The notes: generated by a model from the letters alone, not told the origin. A DNA stretch of 35,229 nucleotides from Bacteroidota bacterium (GCA_014190475.1 BJGL01000017.1:1-35229); one strand, 5' to 3'; positions 10,077 to 18,126 are shown, numbered from the stretch's first letter. A program made the numbers and translations.

Positions 10077-10973
10077 ATGAATCTTCAAAAAACTTTTAGT
10101 GGGACAGGTATCGCTATAGTAACTCCTTTTACCCAGGAGGGGGCCATTGATTGGAAGGATTTTCAGCAATGTCTTGATTTTTGGATGCAGGGGGGAGTAG
10201 AGTATCTGGTTGTACTGGGTACTACCGGCGAAAGTGCAACAATTCATGGAGAAGAGAAACAAGCGATTTTTTCATTTGTGCAGGAATACACGTCCGGTCG
10301 AATTCCGCTGGTAGCCGGTATTGGAGGTAATGACACGCAGGAAGTAGTACATGCTTTAACTCATTTTGACCTCACAGGATACGCTGCGATACTCTCGGTG
10401 AGTCCTTATTATAATAAGCCCAATCAAGAAGGAATTTTTCAGCATTACAAACTCATCGACCAACATACACCGCTTCCGGTTATCATGTATAATGTTCCCG
10501 GAAGAACCGGCCAGTCAATAACAGCGGCAACACAATTACGTATAGCAAGAGAATGTAAATCCGTATTTGCAACCAAGGAGGCGAGTGGAAATATGGAGTT
10601 GATTTTACAACTCTTAAGAGACAAGCCTGCTGATTTTATGGTGATCAGTGGAGATGATCCCGTTACATTGCCTTTGATCGCTACCGGGGCCAGCGGCGTG
10701 ATTTCAGTGGTTGCGAATGCTTTCCCGAAAGAATTCTCTGATATGGTTCGTTATTGTTTGGCAGGTGATTTTGAAAAAGCACGCCCGCTTCACAATAAAT
10801 ATCTGGAAATGATTGCTGCACTATTTGCTGAAGGTAGTCCCGCTGGAATAAAAGCAGTGATGGCAGAGTTAGGACTCTGTAAAAATACCTTCCGCCTGCC
10901 CGTTTGGCCAGTAAGCTCCTCCCACCAAGAAAGAATAAAATTCTTGCTAAACCAGGTACGTAACACCCTGTAA
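10077..10973 (+). CDS. dapA: 4-hydroxy-tetrahydrodipicolinate synthase
   Basis: Condenses pyruvate with aspartate semialdehyde, the first dedicated step toward diaminopimelate and lysine. The 298-residue TIM barrel keeps all expected catalytic residues: Thr49-Thr50 in LGTTGES, Tyr112 in SPYYNKP, Tyr138 and Arg143 in MYNVPGRTG, and the Schiff-base Lys167 in FATKEASGN. ISGDDPVTLPLIATGASGVISV near residues 205-225 is also typical. Length and start (MNLQKTFSGTGIAIVTPF) fit the family. It is downstream of accA in the same direction. Its last 27 bp overlap the end of the convergent rnz gene. Confidence 0.96.
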   Translation: MNLQKTFSGTGIAIVTPFTQEGAIDWKDFQQCLDFWMQGGVEYLVVLGTTGESATIHGEEKQAIFSFVQEYTSGRIPLVAGIGGNDTQEVVHALTHFDLTGYAAILSVSPYYNKPNQEGIFQHYKLIDQHTPLPVIMYNVPGRTGQSITAATQLRIARECKSVFATKEASGNMELILQLLRDKPADFMVISGDDPVTLPLIATGASGVISVVANAFPKEFSDMVRYCLAGDFEKARPLHNKYLEMIAALFAEGSPAGIKAVMAELGLCKNTFRLPVWPVSSSHQERIKFLLNQVRNTL

Positions 10974-11738
10974 GGCGTTTTCGCTTGCGCTAAAAATGGT
11001 TCTGGCTTCTTCCTCAAATGCTTGTATGCTTTCGTATTGGCTGCTAAAATGTCCCAGTAATAATCGTTTTACGTTTGCCTTTTTTGCAAATGTGGCGGCC
11101 TGTTTGGCAGTAGCATGAAAACGAAGCTCTGCTTTTTCAAATTGATCGTGCAAGTAAGTGGACTCATGATATAGTAAATCAGCTCCTTCCACGTAGGGCA
11201 GTATTCGCTCGTCGTAGCGAGTATCAGCGCAATACGCATAGGAGCGGGGCTTACTTCGTTGCGAGCTTAATTTACGAGGTAGTTCTTTTTCCTGAAATAA
11301 AAAACCAAAGCATTCAATACGGTGGTCAGTTGGAAAGCAAGCGATTTTTATTTCATCTGTCTCTACCAGCGTGCCCGGGGAATCAATTGTATGAATCTGT
11401 AATACAAAAGGAAGTCGTGTAGAGGCAACATGGAGTTGCATTTCAATAATTTCCCTCAGTGGTGAGGGGCCGTAAATATGCAAATCCTGTTGTCTGTTCA
11501 GTAATCCAAAACTGTTAATAAGTCCAATAAGACCAAAGTAGTGATCGCCGTGTAAGTGGGAAATAAATATATGGGAGATACGGCTATACCTAATTTTATA
11601 TCGCATCAGCTGCATCTGCGTTCCCTCCCCGCAGTCTATTAGAAATTTATTACCATTCCATGAAACCAGTTGGCTGGTGGGGAAACGCTCATAGGCGGGA
11701 ACTGCAGAATTATTGCCTAGTATGGTTACGGAAAACAT
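10947..11738 (-). CDS. rnz: Ribonuclease Z, short-arm form
   Basis: Metallo-beta-lactamase fold endonuclease that trims the 3' trailer of tRNA precursors lacking an encoded CCA. All metal ligands are present: HLHGDH at residues 61-66 (His61, His63, Asp65, His66), His139 in DHRIECFGF, Asp172 in CADTRY and His230 in GHFSS. At 263 residues it is about 40 shorter than usual. From memory the Bacillus subtilis enzyme has His140, Asp211 and His269. The Asp-His spacing (58) is identical here, but the His-Asp spacing is 33 instead of 71, so about 38 residues are missing exactly where the protruding tRNA-binding arm should be. It follows the STAS gene by 19 bp (likely operon) and overlaps the 3' end of dapA. 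Confidence 0.92.
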   Translation of the reverse strand: MFSVTILGNNSAVPAYERFPTSQLVSWNGNKFLIDCGEGTQMQLMRYKIRYSRISHIFISHLHGDHYFGLIGLINSFGLLNRQQDLHIYGPSPLREIIEMQLHVASTRLPFVLQIHTIDSPGTLVETDEIKIACFPTDHRIECFGFLFQEKELPRKLSSQRSKPRSYAYCADTRYDERILPYVEGADLLYHESTYLHDQFEKAELRFHATAKQAATFAKKANVKRLLLGHFSSQYESIQAFEEEARTIFSASENALQGVTYLV

Positions 11739-11757
11739 AAGTTCAAACTAATTGTAG

Positions 11758-12156
11758 TTAAGCATCGGAATCGTTCAACAATTCTCGTTCAATCTCTTCC
11801 ATTTGCAAGATATCCCATGCCTCGCTTTCAGTAGGGGTGATATTCATCATGTCGTATACACCTGCTTGTTTGATTGCGGCCTCTACAGCGGGCTGTAAAC
11901 CACAGTATACAAAGGAATGTTGATGCGCGTAATATTCTTGTTGAATAGCAGCTAAGGATTGAGTTGTTTCACTTTCAATTTCTTGTACCTCAGACATGAC
12001 TACAACCAGGTGAGTAAATGCTTCAGGCGTTGAACTGTCAGCTTCATGCCCTTTTTGGAGAATTTCCATGAACTCGGCTGCCAACCTAGCAGTCAAAAGG
12101 GGCTCAAGAATGGTTATTACTTTAAAACGTTCTTTGGTATCAATTTTGATTCTCAT
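11758..12156 (-). CDS. STAS-domain protein (anti-sigma-factor antagonist-like)
   Basis: A 132-residue cytoplasmic protein with the STAS pattern: a strand-rich start (MRIKIDTKERFKVITILEP), a helix (LLTARLAAEFMEIL), the core strand HLVVVMSEVQEI, a helix beginning ESETTQSLAAIQQEYY, the strand SFVYCGL, then AIKQAGVYDMMNITPTESEAWDIL, which matches the usual end 'tGl...f.iypt..eA'. The SpoIIAA-type DSSG phosphorylation motif is not conserved: ESETTQS occupies that place, so regulation by a Ser kinase is doubtful. The C-terminus is acidic. It is upstream of rnz in a probable two-gene operon, and divergent from clpC with 103 bp between the starts. No anti-sigma kinase or phosphatase partner is in the window. 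The fold assignment is moderately confident; the role is unknown. Confidence 0.68.
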   Translation of the reverse strand: MRIKIDTKERFKVITILEPLLTARLAAEFMEILQKGHEADSSTPEAFTHLVVVMSEVQEIESETTQSLAAIQQEYYAHQHSFVYCGLQPAVEAAIKQAGVYDMMNITPTESEAWDILQMEEIERELLNDSDA

Positions 12157-12259
12157 AGACTTGTATCCGGGAGTGGTTTATTAACAGGGGTTTATAACTG
12201 CCTAAATACCCTTCCCGAAATTATTCGTTAATATTGTAACAACAGTAATATTCTGTAAA

Positions 12260-14794
12260 ATGGATAATAATTTTTCAGCTCAGGTCAAAGAAATCATCTC
12301 CTTCAGTAGGGAGGAAGCGCTGCGTTTGGGTAATGATTTCATTGGTACTGAGCACTTACTCTTAGGAATGATTCGAGAGGGTGAAAACACTGCAGTGCGA
12401 ATTCTTAAGAGCTTTAATGTGGATCTCTATGAGCTTAGAAAGGAGATTGAGTTAGCCGTAAAAGATAAGACTGGCAAGAATGTAGCTAATATCAATTCAT
12501 TGCCACTCACCAAGCAGGCAGAAAAAGTAATTCGTGTGACGGTGCTTGAGGCAAAAGCATTAAAAAGTAACACGGTTGAAACAGAACACTTGATGCTTTC
12601 CATTTTGAAAAACAAGGAAAATATTGCCACGCAAATACTCAACCAGTTTGATGTGGATTACGATTTATTCCGTCAAGAACTGGGTATTGTAAAATCAAAT
12701 GAGCCTCGTGCAGAATTTCCAGAGGAAAATGAGGAAGAGTTTGAAGACGAGAAAAAAGCGGGGTCCTTAAAATCTACACCCAAGTCTACCAGTACGGCCA
12801 AAAGTAAAACGCCGGTGCTCGATAATTTTGGGAGAGACATTACACGAATGGCCGAAATGGGTACACTGGATCCTATTGTGGGAAGAGAAAAAGAAATTGA
12901 GAGAGTGTCACAAATACTTTCTCGTCGTAAGAAAAACAATCCCATTCTCATAGGTGAACCGGGTGTTGGTAAAACCGCTATCGTAGAAGGCCTTGCGCTT
13001 CGTATCGTGCAACGTAAAGTATCTCGTGTATTGTTTGACAAGCGTGTTATTTCGCTTGACTTGGCTGCCTTAGTGGCTGGAACTAAATACCGTGGACAAT
13101 TCGAGGAGCGGATGAAAGCCATCATGAACGAACTGGAAAAGAACCGCGATGTGATTCTTTTCATTGATGAATTGCATACAATAGTTGGAGCGGGTGGTGC
13201 CAGCGGATCGCTGGACGCCAGCAATATCTTTAAGCCTGCTCTAGCCAGAGGGGAGCTGCAATGCATTGGTGCCTCTACCTTAGATGAGTATCGTATGCAT
13301 ATTGAAAAGGACGGCGCCCTTGATCGTCGTTTTCAGAAAGTGATTATTGATCCGCCAAGTGTAGATGATACCATTCAGATATTGAACAATATCAAAAGTA
13401 AATACGAGGACTATCACAATGTGAACTACGATCAGCAAGCCATTGACGCATGTGTAAAGCTTAGTGACCGCTATATTACGGATCGTTTATTACCTGATAA
13501 AGCCATCGATGTGATGGACGAAGTAGGTGCAAGGGTACATTTGAAAAATATCAATGTACCTCCATCCATTACTGAGTTGGAACAGAAAATTGAGGAAGTA
13601 AAAGTTGAAAAAAATAAAGTAGTCAAGAGTCAAAAGTTTGAGGAGGCCGCTTCACTTCGTGATACAGAAAAAAAGCTTCAGGAGGAATTAGAGCGTGCAA
13701 AGGGTGAATGGGAGGAGGAAAGTAAACACCGGAGATTTCCTATTGGGGAGGAGGATATTGCTGAGGTCATTAGTATGATGACAGGTATACCAGTCAAGCG
13801 AATGGTACAGGCAGAAACTGAGAAGTTGCGTCGTATGGCGGATGACATGCGTGGCATGGTCATTGGCCAGGATGAGGCCATTCAAAAAGTGGTGAAAGCG
13901 ATTCAACGTAACCGGGTTGGTCTTAAGGATCCCAAGAAACCCATTGGAACCTTTATTTTCCTGGGTCCTACCGGAGTTGGTAAAACGGAATTGGCCCGCG
14001 CTTTAGCCCGCCATTTATTTGATTCAGAGGATTCGCTGATTCGAATAGATATGAGTGAATACATGGAAAAATTCACTGTCAGTCGTTTAATTGGTGCTCC
14101 TCCAGGATATGTGGGGTACGAAGAAGGGGGTCAGCTGACGGAAAGAGTTCGTCGTAAACCGTATAGCGTAATCCTATTGGATGAGATCGAAAAAGCACAT
14201 CCAGATATTTACAATATTTTATTACAAGTATTGGATGATGGTCTATTGACGGATGGATTAGGAAGAAAGGTTGATTTCAAGAATACTTTGATCATTATGA
14301 CTTCTAATATTGGAGTCAGACAGTTGAAAGATTTTGGAACAGGTGTTGGGTTTACCACCACGGCTAAAATGGAATCAGAAGATGAAGCCAACAAGGCCGT
14401 TATTGAGAAAGCACTCAAGAAAACATTTTCTCCTGAATTTTTAAACCGTATTGACGACGTAATTATTTTCAACAGTCTAACACGTGAAAATATCTTCAAC
14501 ATCATTGATATTCTGATGAAGGGAGTGATGAAGCGATTGACTAATCTTGGATTTAGTTTGGAGCTGACGGAGAAGGCTAAGAGCTTTTTAGCCGACAAGG
14601 GGTATGATGTTCAGTTTGGTGCTAGGCCTTTGCACCGGGCCATTCAGAAGTATTTGGAAGATCCACTGGCGGAGGAGATCCTTAATCTAAATGTCAAAGA
14701 GGGCGACGTGTTGATTGCAGATACTGATGAGGAACAAACTAAATTATTCTTCACCTTCAAGGAAAGAGCATCCGCGCCTACGCAGGCCTCCTGA
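12260..14794 (+). CDS. clpC: ATP-dependent Clp protease ATP-binding subunit ClpC
   Basis: An 844-residue double-AAA+ unfoldase that feeds substrates to ClpP. In order: two Clp_N repeats (residues 1-145), a charged linker rich in Glu, Lys, Ser and Thr (150-185), AAA-1 with Walker A GEPGVGKT at 232-239 and Walker B ILFIDELH, a short middle domain containing a UVR-like motif (KFEEAASLRDTEKKLQEELE, about 455-478) that marks ClpC rather than ClpB, and AAA-2 with Walker A GPTGVGKT at 569-576 and VILLDEIEKAHPD. The VGF tripeptide at 696-698 is the expected ClpP-docking loop. A C-terminal D2-small domain follows (GARPLHRAIQKYLEDPLAEEIL). No CtsR-type operator was noticed upstream. cmk follows after 6 bp. 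Confidence 0.96.
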   Translation: MDNNFSAQVKEIISFSREEALRLGNDFIGTEHLLLGMIREGENTAVRILKSFNVDLYELRKEIELAVKDKTGKNVANINSLPLTKQAEKVIRVTVLEAKALKSNTVETEHLMLSILKNKENIATQILNQFDVDYDLFRQELGIVKSNEPRAEFPEENEEEFEDEKKAGSLKSTPKSTSTAKSKTPVLDNFGRDITRMAEMGTLDPIVGREKEIERVSQILSRRKKNNPILIGEPGVGKTAIVEGLALRIVQRKVSRVLFDKRVISLDLAALVAGTKYRGQFEERMKAIMNELEKNRDVILFIDELHTIVGAGGASGSLDASNIFKPALARGELQCIGASTLDEYRMHIEKDGALDRRFQKVIIDPPSVDDTIQILNNIKSKYEDYHNVNYDQQAIDACVKLSDRYITDRLLPDKAIDVMDEVGARVHLKNINVPPSITELEQKIEEVKVEKNKVVKSQKFEEAASLRDTEKKLQEELERAKGEWEEESKHRRFPIGEEDIAEVISMMTGIPVKRMVQAETEKLRRMADDMRGMVIGQDEAIQKVVKAIQRNRVGLKDPKKPIGTFIFLGPTGVGKTELARALARHLFDSEDSLIRIDMSEYMEKFTVSRLIGAPPGYVGYEEGGQLTERVRRKPYSVILLDEIEKAHPDIYNILLQVLDDGLLTDGLGRKVDFKNTLIIMTSNIGVRQLKDFGTGVGFTTTAKMESEDEANKAVIEKALKKTFSPEFLNRIDDVIIFNSLTRENIFNIIDILMKGVMKRLTNLGFSLELTEKAKSFLADKGYDVQFGARPLHRAIQKYLEDPLAEEILNLNVKEGDVLIADTDEEQTKLFFTFKERASAPTQAS

Positions 14795-14800
14795 TTGCCC

Positions 14801-15496
14801 ATGTCAGCTCAAAAGATCATCATTACCCTCGATGGGTGGTCTAGTTGTGGTAAAAGCACATTGGCAAAAGCATTAGCTCGTGCCCTGGGGTATGTTTTTG
14901 TCGACAGCGGCGCTATGTATCGTGCCATTACTCTTTTCTTTATTCGTAATCAAGTAAATATTGCTGACCCCGTGGCTGTTGAAAAAGCGTTGGAGGCTAT
15001 TCAACTCCAATTTATTTTTAATCCTGCAAGGGGAGCCAGTGATATTTTATTGAATGGAGAAAATGTAGAAGCTTTGATTCGAGAAATGACTGTTGCTTCG
15101 CGAGTAAGCGAAGTGGCGGCCTTGGCAAGGGTACGTCAATTTGCGGTACAGCAACAACAACGCTTGGGTAAGGAAAAAGGAATTGTTATGGATGGACGAG
15201 ATATTGGAACCGTTGTTTTCCCACATGCAGAATTGAAAATATTCATGACGGCAGATAAAGACATTCGAGTGCAACGCCGTCTTAAGGAGTTGCAAGCCGC
15301 AAATCCTTCAATTACTGCTGACCTTGTTCGGGAAAACTTGGAGCAACGCGATCACCTCGATGCAACCCGATCGGAGAGTCCCCTTCGACAAGCGGAAGAT
15401 GCCCGCGTATTAGATAATTCTAATTTGAGCCCCGCACAACAATTTGAAATAGCTATGGCCTGGGCGCAGGAAGCGATTGATCAAGCCAACGGATGA
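14801..15496 (+). CDS. cmk: Cytidylate kinase
   Basis: Phosphorylates CMP and dCMP to the diphosphates in pyrimidine salvage. The 231-residue protein starts with a P-loop variant, ITLDGWSSCGKSTLAKALA, where many bacteria have GPAGSGKGT; as I recall this variant is normal for Bacteroidota. Other marks are the CMP-binding segment YVFVDSGAMYRAITLF, VMDGRDIGTVVFPHAELKIFMTAD, the QRRLKELQ lid region with Arg residues, and RDHLDATRSESPLRQAEDARVLDNS. I chose the ATG at 14801, 6 bp after the clpC stop, over the TTG at 14795 that directly abuts it. Likely co-transcribed with clpC. The stop is only 2 bp from the stop of the convergent FKBP gene. Confidence 0.94.
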   Translation: MSAQKIIITLDGWSSCGKSTLAKALARALGYVFVDSGAMYRAITLFFIRNQVNIADPVAVEKALEAIQLQFIFNPARGASDILLNGENVEALIREMTVASRVSEVAALARVRQFAVQQQQRLGKEKGIVMDGRDIGTVVFPHAELKIFMTADKDIRVQRRLKELQAANPSITADLVRENLEQRDHLDATRSESPLRQAEDARVLDNSNLSPAQQFEIAMAWAQEAIDQANG

Positions 15497-15498
15497 GG

Positions 15499-16245
15499 CT
15501 AGCTTTTTCTTTTTACTTCTATCAATTCCACCTCAAATAATAGAGCAGATCCGCCTGGTATGGACATGTAATCATATTCTCCATATCCAAGTTGGTAGGG
15601 GATGTAGAATTTATATTTAGCACCTACTTTCATGAGTTGTAAACCCTCTGTCCAGCCTTTAATAACACCATTGAGGGGAAAACTGATGGGCTGGCCACGG
15701 TCATAGGAATTATCGAATCCTCTTCCATCGATAAAAGTGCCTCTGTAATGACAAGTAACGGTATCCGTTGCAGAAGGACTTTCGCCAGTACCTGCGCTAA
15801 TAATTTCATATTGAAGTCCGCTCTCCGTAGTAATTACACCTGCTCTCTTTTTGTTTTCCGCTAAATATTTTTCTCCAGCTTCTTTGTTTTGCTTTGATTT
15901 TTCACTTTGTAAACGGGTCATATATGTATTTAAAAGGGTGTTTGAAATGTTATTATCAAGGAGGGGAGTTCTACCATTTAAGAGGTCATTCACGGCTGCT
16001 CCCAAAAGGGATCCGTTCAATGTTGATACACCTTGTGATTGGTAATAGGCTGCAAGACTTATACCCAACGCATAACTCACTGAATCAACTTCATTTTTCA
16101 AAATTGGTCCTGCAGGCTTTGAAGTAGCAGGTTTTGCTACTGTGGGGGGATTTTTTTTAACAGGAGCTGGAGTGGAAGGTTTTTTGGTTTGCCCAAAGGA
16201 TACCGCACCACTAAAAAACAGTATCGCAAAAAGTAACTTTTTCAT
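15499..16245 (-). CDS. Exported FKBP-type peptidyl-prolyl cis-trans isomerase
   Basis: A 248-residue periplasmic proline isomerase and probable chaperone with Mip/FkpA-like architecture. A signal peptide (MKKLLFAILFFSGAVSFGQ) is followed by a Pro/Lys/Ala-rich linker (20-50). An FKBP N-terminal dimerisation domain (about 52-135) starts DSVSYALGISLA and contains NTLLNTYM. The C-terminal FKBP domain (140-245) shows VTCHYRGTFIDGRGFDNSYD, FPLNGVIKGWTEGLQLMKVG and PYQLGYGE, with aromatic pocket residues in place. I start at 16245 because the 74-codon extension to 16467 is antisense to the thioesterase gene and would remove the signal peptide from the N-terminus. A perfect -7 element lies 17 bp upstream of the start. 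Confidence 0.93.
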   Translation of the reverse strand: MKKLLFAILFFSGAVSFGQTKKPSTPAPVKKNPPTVAKPATSKPAGPILKNEVDSVSYALGISLAAYYQSQGVSTLNGSLLGAAVNDLLNGRTPLLDNNISNTLLNTYMTRLQSEKSKQNKEAGEKYLAENKKRAGVITTESGLQYEIISAGTGESPSATDTVTCHYRGTFIDGRGFDNSYDRGQPISFPLNGVIKGWTEGLQLMKVGAKYKFYIPYQLGYGEYDYMSIPGGSALLFEVELIEVKRKS

Positions 16246-16262
16246 ATTTAAAAATGTGTAGG

Positions 16263-16270
16263 CAAAGGTA
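16263..16270 (-). promoter_or_regulatory. -7 promoter element of the FKBP gene
   Basis: On the minus strand this reads TACCTTTG, a perfect TAnnTTTG match placed 17 bp before the ATG at 16245. No good -33 TTG was found at the usual distance. It forms one arm of the inverted repeat described at 16263-16316. Confidence 0.6.
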
Positions 16271-16308
16271 ATGGCTGGTTGTTGAATTAGCGCCATGAAT
16301 AAAGCAAT

Positions 16309-16316
16309 TACCTTTG
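16309..16316 (+). promoter_or_regulatory. -7 promoter element of the thioesterase gene (leaderless start)
   Basis: TACCTTTG is a perfect TAnnTTTG match ending only 4 bases before the ATG at 16321. Transcription would then begin at or beside the start codon, giving a leaderless or nearly leaderless mRNA. No TTG block is present at 19-20 bp upstream. Confidence 0.55.
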
Positions 16317-16320
16317 TAAC

Positions 16321-16755
16321 ATGGATTTTAAATTTCCACTTCAGCTGCGTTGGGCTGATATTGACGCTAACTTTCATGTGCGCCACTCTGTTTACTACGA
16401 TTGGGCTGCGCTGTGCCGCATTGCTTTTATGCATGAAAAGGGGCTCACAGAGTCCGTTTATCATCAATTCAATATGGGGCCTATTCTTTTTAGGGAGGAG
16501 TGTCGTTTCAGGAGAGAGATCAGGATGGGGGATTCGATTTCAATTGATTTGCAATTAGTGACGGCACGTCGAGATTTTTCCCGTTGGACTATTCAGCACT
16601 CCATTTGGAAATCGCCAGAAATTGAAGCAGCTCGATTAACAGTTGAAGGAGCGTTTATTGACCTTCATCTAAGAAAATTAGCCATACCCCCTGCGTTGGC
16701 ACAAGCTGTTTTTGAGCAAATGCCCCGAATATCAACTTTTCAATGGAATGACTAG
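16321..16755 (+). CDS. Acyl-CoA thioesterase, 4HBT hotdog fold
   Basis: A 144-residue hotdog-fold protein of the 4-hydroxybenzoyl-CoA thioesterase/YbgC type, which hydrolyses acyl-CoA thioesters. The signature is near the N-terminus: LQLRWADIDANFHVRHSVYYDWA, with the catalytic Asp followed by N-x-x-H, then the central hotdog helix (ALCRIAFMHEKGL). Later strands include FRREIRMGDSISIDLQLV and FSRWTIQHSIW. No signal peptide, so cytoplasmic. The natural substrate cannot be told from the sequence. It is divergent from the FKBP gene, with a -7 element abutting its ATG. The last 24 bp overlap the convergent exonuclease gene. Confidence 0.88.
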   Translation: MDFKFPLQLRWADIDANFHVRHSVYYDWAALCRIAFMHEKGLTESVYHQFNMGPILFREECRFRREIRMGDSISIDLQLVTARRDFSRWTIQHSIWKSPEIEAARLTVEGAFIDLHLRKLAIPPALAQAVFEQMPRISTFQWND

Positions 16756-18126
16756 TGCTTGTTCCAGCGGTTTAATTTTTTCGGGAAAACTTTCCTTAAA
16801 CATTCGAATTGTTTTTTGAATGGTACTGTTGTTACGATAGGGTGTCAGATAATTTTTCAATACAGCAGTGTTGTCCATGCCTGCTGTATTGGGGATATAG
16901 CCCATCCCATAAAAGCTGCCCTTTTCAATCAGGATACAAGACTGTTCCTTATTGTTTCGGCCTTTGTCTATTATTAGAAAGTTTTCATGTGCTGTCACAT
17001 CCTGCAGTGCTTCCTCCACACGTTGATTATATACGGCTCTTTTCTCTTTTTTTGTACAGGCTCCTTTACAAGTGGTTGCATATTCACCGGCACAAGCTCC
17101 GGATGCCTGTTGCATAAAACATAGTCGCAGGCATAAATGATGTGCTTTTGCCATTTTACGGATCATCGCCTGTCCCTCTGCCAAGTTGTAAAAATGTAGC
17201 AGCGAAGGAACATTTTTCTTTATTTTATCCAGCGCAATTCTTTTATAACCGTCTTGGTCTTCAAAAACAAACAACCCGAATACGTCCTCCTTTTTTTTCT
17301 GCGCTGCATTGAAGCGTGGCCATCGGTGCTTGATCTCCGCCGATTCTAATAAGGTGGCCATCAGTGGAGTGGCACATTCCTGATGGGTGATGCGGTAGAC
17401 GTGTCTTATGAATTTTTGTTTTTGTGCGGTGGGAGCATCATTGCTAAAATGGCTGTTAACACGATAGCGGATATTGATGGCCTTTCCCACATAAACCACT
17501 TTGTCTTTTTTATCATGAAAATAATAGACTCCTGGTTTTGTAGGGAGTCGATCAAAATCTGATCGAGGAACATGAGGGGGAAGTATCCACTCTTTTGAGT
17601 TTCTTTTTAAACTTTTAGCAATATGGTTTGATCTGTCCTCATGCAATAGTTTTTTAAAAAGAGCAACCGTAGCGGCCGTATCCCCACCTGCACGGTGTCT
17701 GTTCTCCAATGAAATGCCGAGCGATCGACATAATTTACCCAAGCTGTAGGAAGGATAGCCTGGTAGGATTTGCCGACTCAGGCGAACGGTGCAGAGTTTT
17801 GAGCAGTTTAGTTCAAACCCTGCAGCTTTGAGTTGTGTTTTTACAAAGGAATAATCAAATTGTACATTATGGGCAACAAATATTTGTCCTTGAAGAATAT
17901 TGTATACGCGCTCCGCAATAGTAGTAAAAGGAGGCGCTGTTGCTACCATTTGGTTGGTAATCCCTGTCATTTGTTGAATGAAGGGTGGAATGGGTTGTAA
18001 AGGGTTCACCAATGTTTCAAACACCTCCACTACCTCAATGCCGTCAAATACATGTATGGCAATTTCTGTGATCCCATTTGCTGCAGCATAGGAGCCTGTG
18101 GTTTCAATATCTACAATTGCGTACAT
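16732..18126 (-). CDS. DEDDh 3'-5' exonuclease fused to a UvrC-like GIY-YIG nuclease
   Basis: A 464-residue two-nuclease protein. Residues 1-165 form a DnaQ/Pol III epsilon-like exonuclease with the full DEDDh set: Asp6 and Glu8 (VDIETTG), Asp91 (AHNVQFDYSFV), His144 and Asp149 (HRAGGDT). Residues 190-275 form a GIY-YIG domain (GVYYFHDKKDKVVYVGKA, with Arg220 and a later Glu in LLESAEIKHRWP) like the 3'-incising half of UvrC or Cho. A Cys cluster follows at 332, 336, 345, 353 and 357. The UvrC C-terminal RNase H-like and helix-hairpin-helix parts are absent. Such exonuclease/GIY-YIG fusions are known in several phyla. A role in DNA repair is the likely reading. The start is only 28 bp from the divergent methyltransferase start. 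Confidence 0.9.
   Translation of the reverse strand: MYAIVDIETTGSYAAANGITEIAIHVFDGIEVVEVFETLVNPLQPIPPFIQQMTGITNQMVATAPPFTTIAERVYNILQGQIFVAHNVQFDYSFVKTQLKAAGFELNCSKLCTVRLSRQILPGYPSYSLGKLCRSLGISLENRHRAGGDTAATVALFKKLLHEDRSNHIAKSLKRNSKEWILPPHVPRSDFDRLPTKPGVYYFHDKKDKVVYVGKAINIRYRVNSHFSNDAPTAQKQKFIRHVYRITHQECATPLMATLLESAEIKHRWPRFNAAQKKKEDVFGLFVFEDQDGYKRIALDKIKKNVPSLLHFYNLAEGQAMIRKMAKAHHLCLRLCFMQQASGACAGEYATTCKGACTKKEKRAVYNQRVEEALQDVTAHENFLIIDKGRNNKEQSCILIEKGSFYGMGYIPNTAGMDNTAVLKNYLTPYRNNSTIQKTIRMFKESFPEKIKPLEQALVIPLKS

Larger units (their letters stand above)
16263..16316. repeat. Inverted repeat pairing two divergent -7 elements
   Basis: CAAAGGTAATGGC (16263-16275) and GCAATTACCTTTG (16304-16316) are inverted copies matching at 12 of 13 positions, 28 bp apart. 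Each contains the outward-facing -7 element of one of the two divergent genes (FKBP isomerase and thioesterase). Confidence 0.6.

Noticed and set aside
12229-12236. TAATATTG upstream of clpC as its -7 element.
   Set aside because: It has one mismatch to TAnnTTTG and no TTG block at the right spacing; too weak in this AT-rich stretch to list.
12673-13266. A 197-codon open frame antisense to clpC, and 94- and 123-codon frames antisense to mdh.
   Set aside because: They lie wholly inside strongly conserved genes, have low-complexity Ser/Leu-rich translations and no family features, so they are coding shadows.
16246-16467. A 74-codon N-terminal extension of the FKBP reading frame.
   Set aside because: It is antisense to the thioesterase gene, passes through both -7 elements, and would bury a clear signal peptide that begins at 16245.
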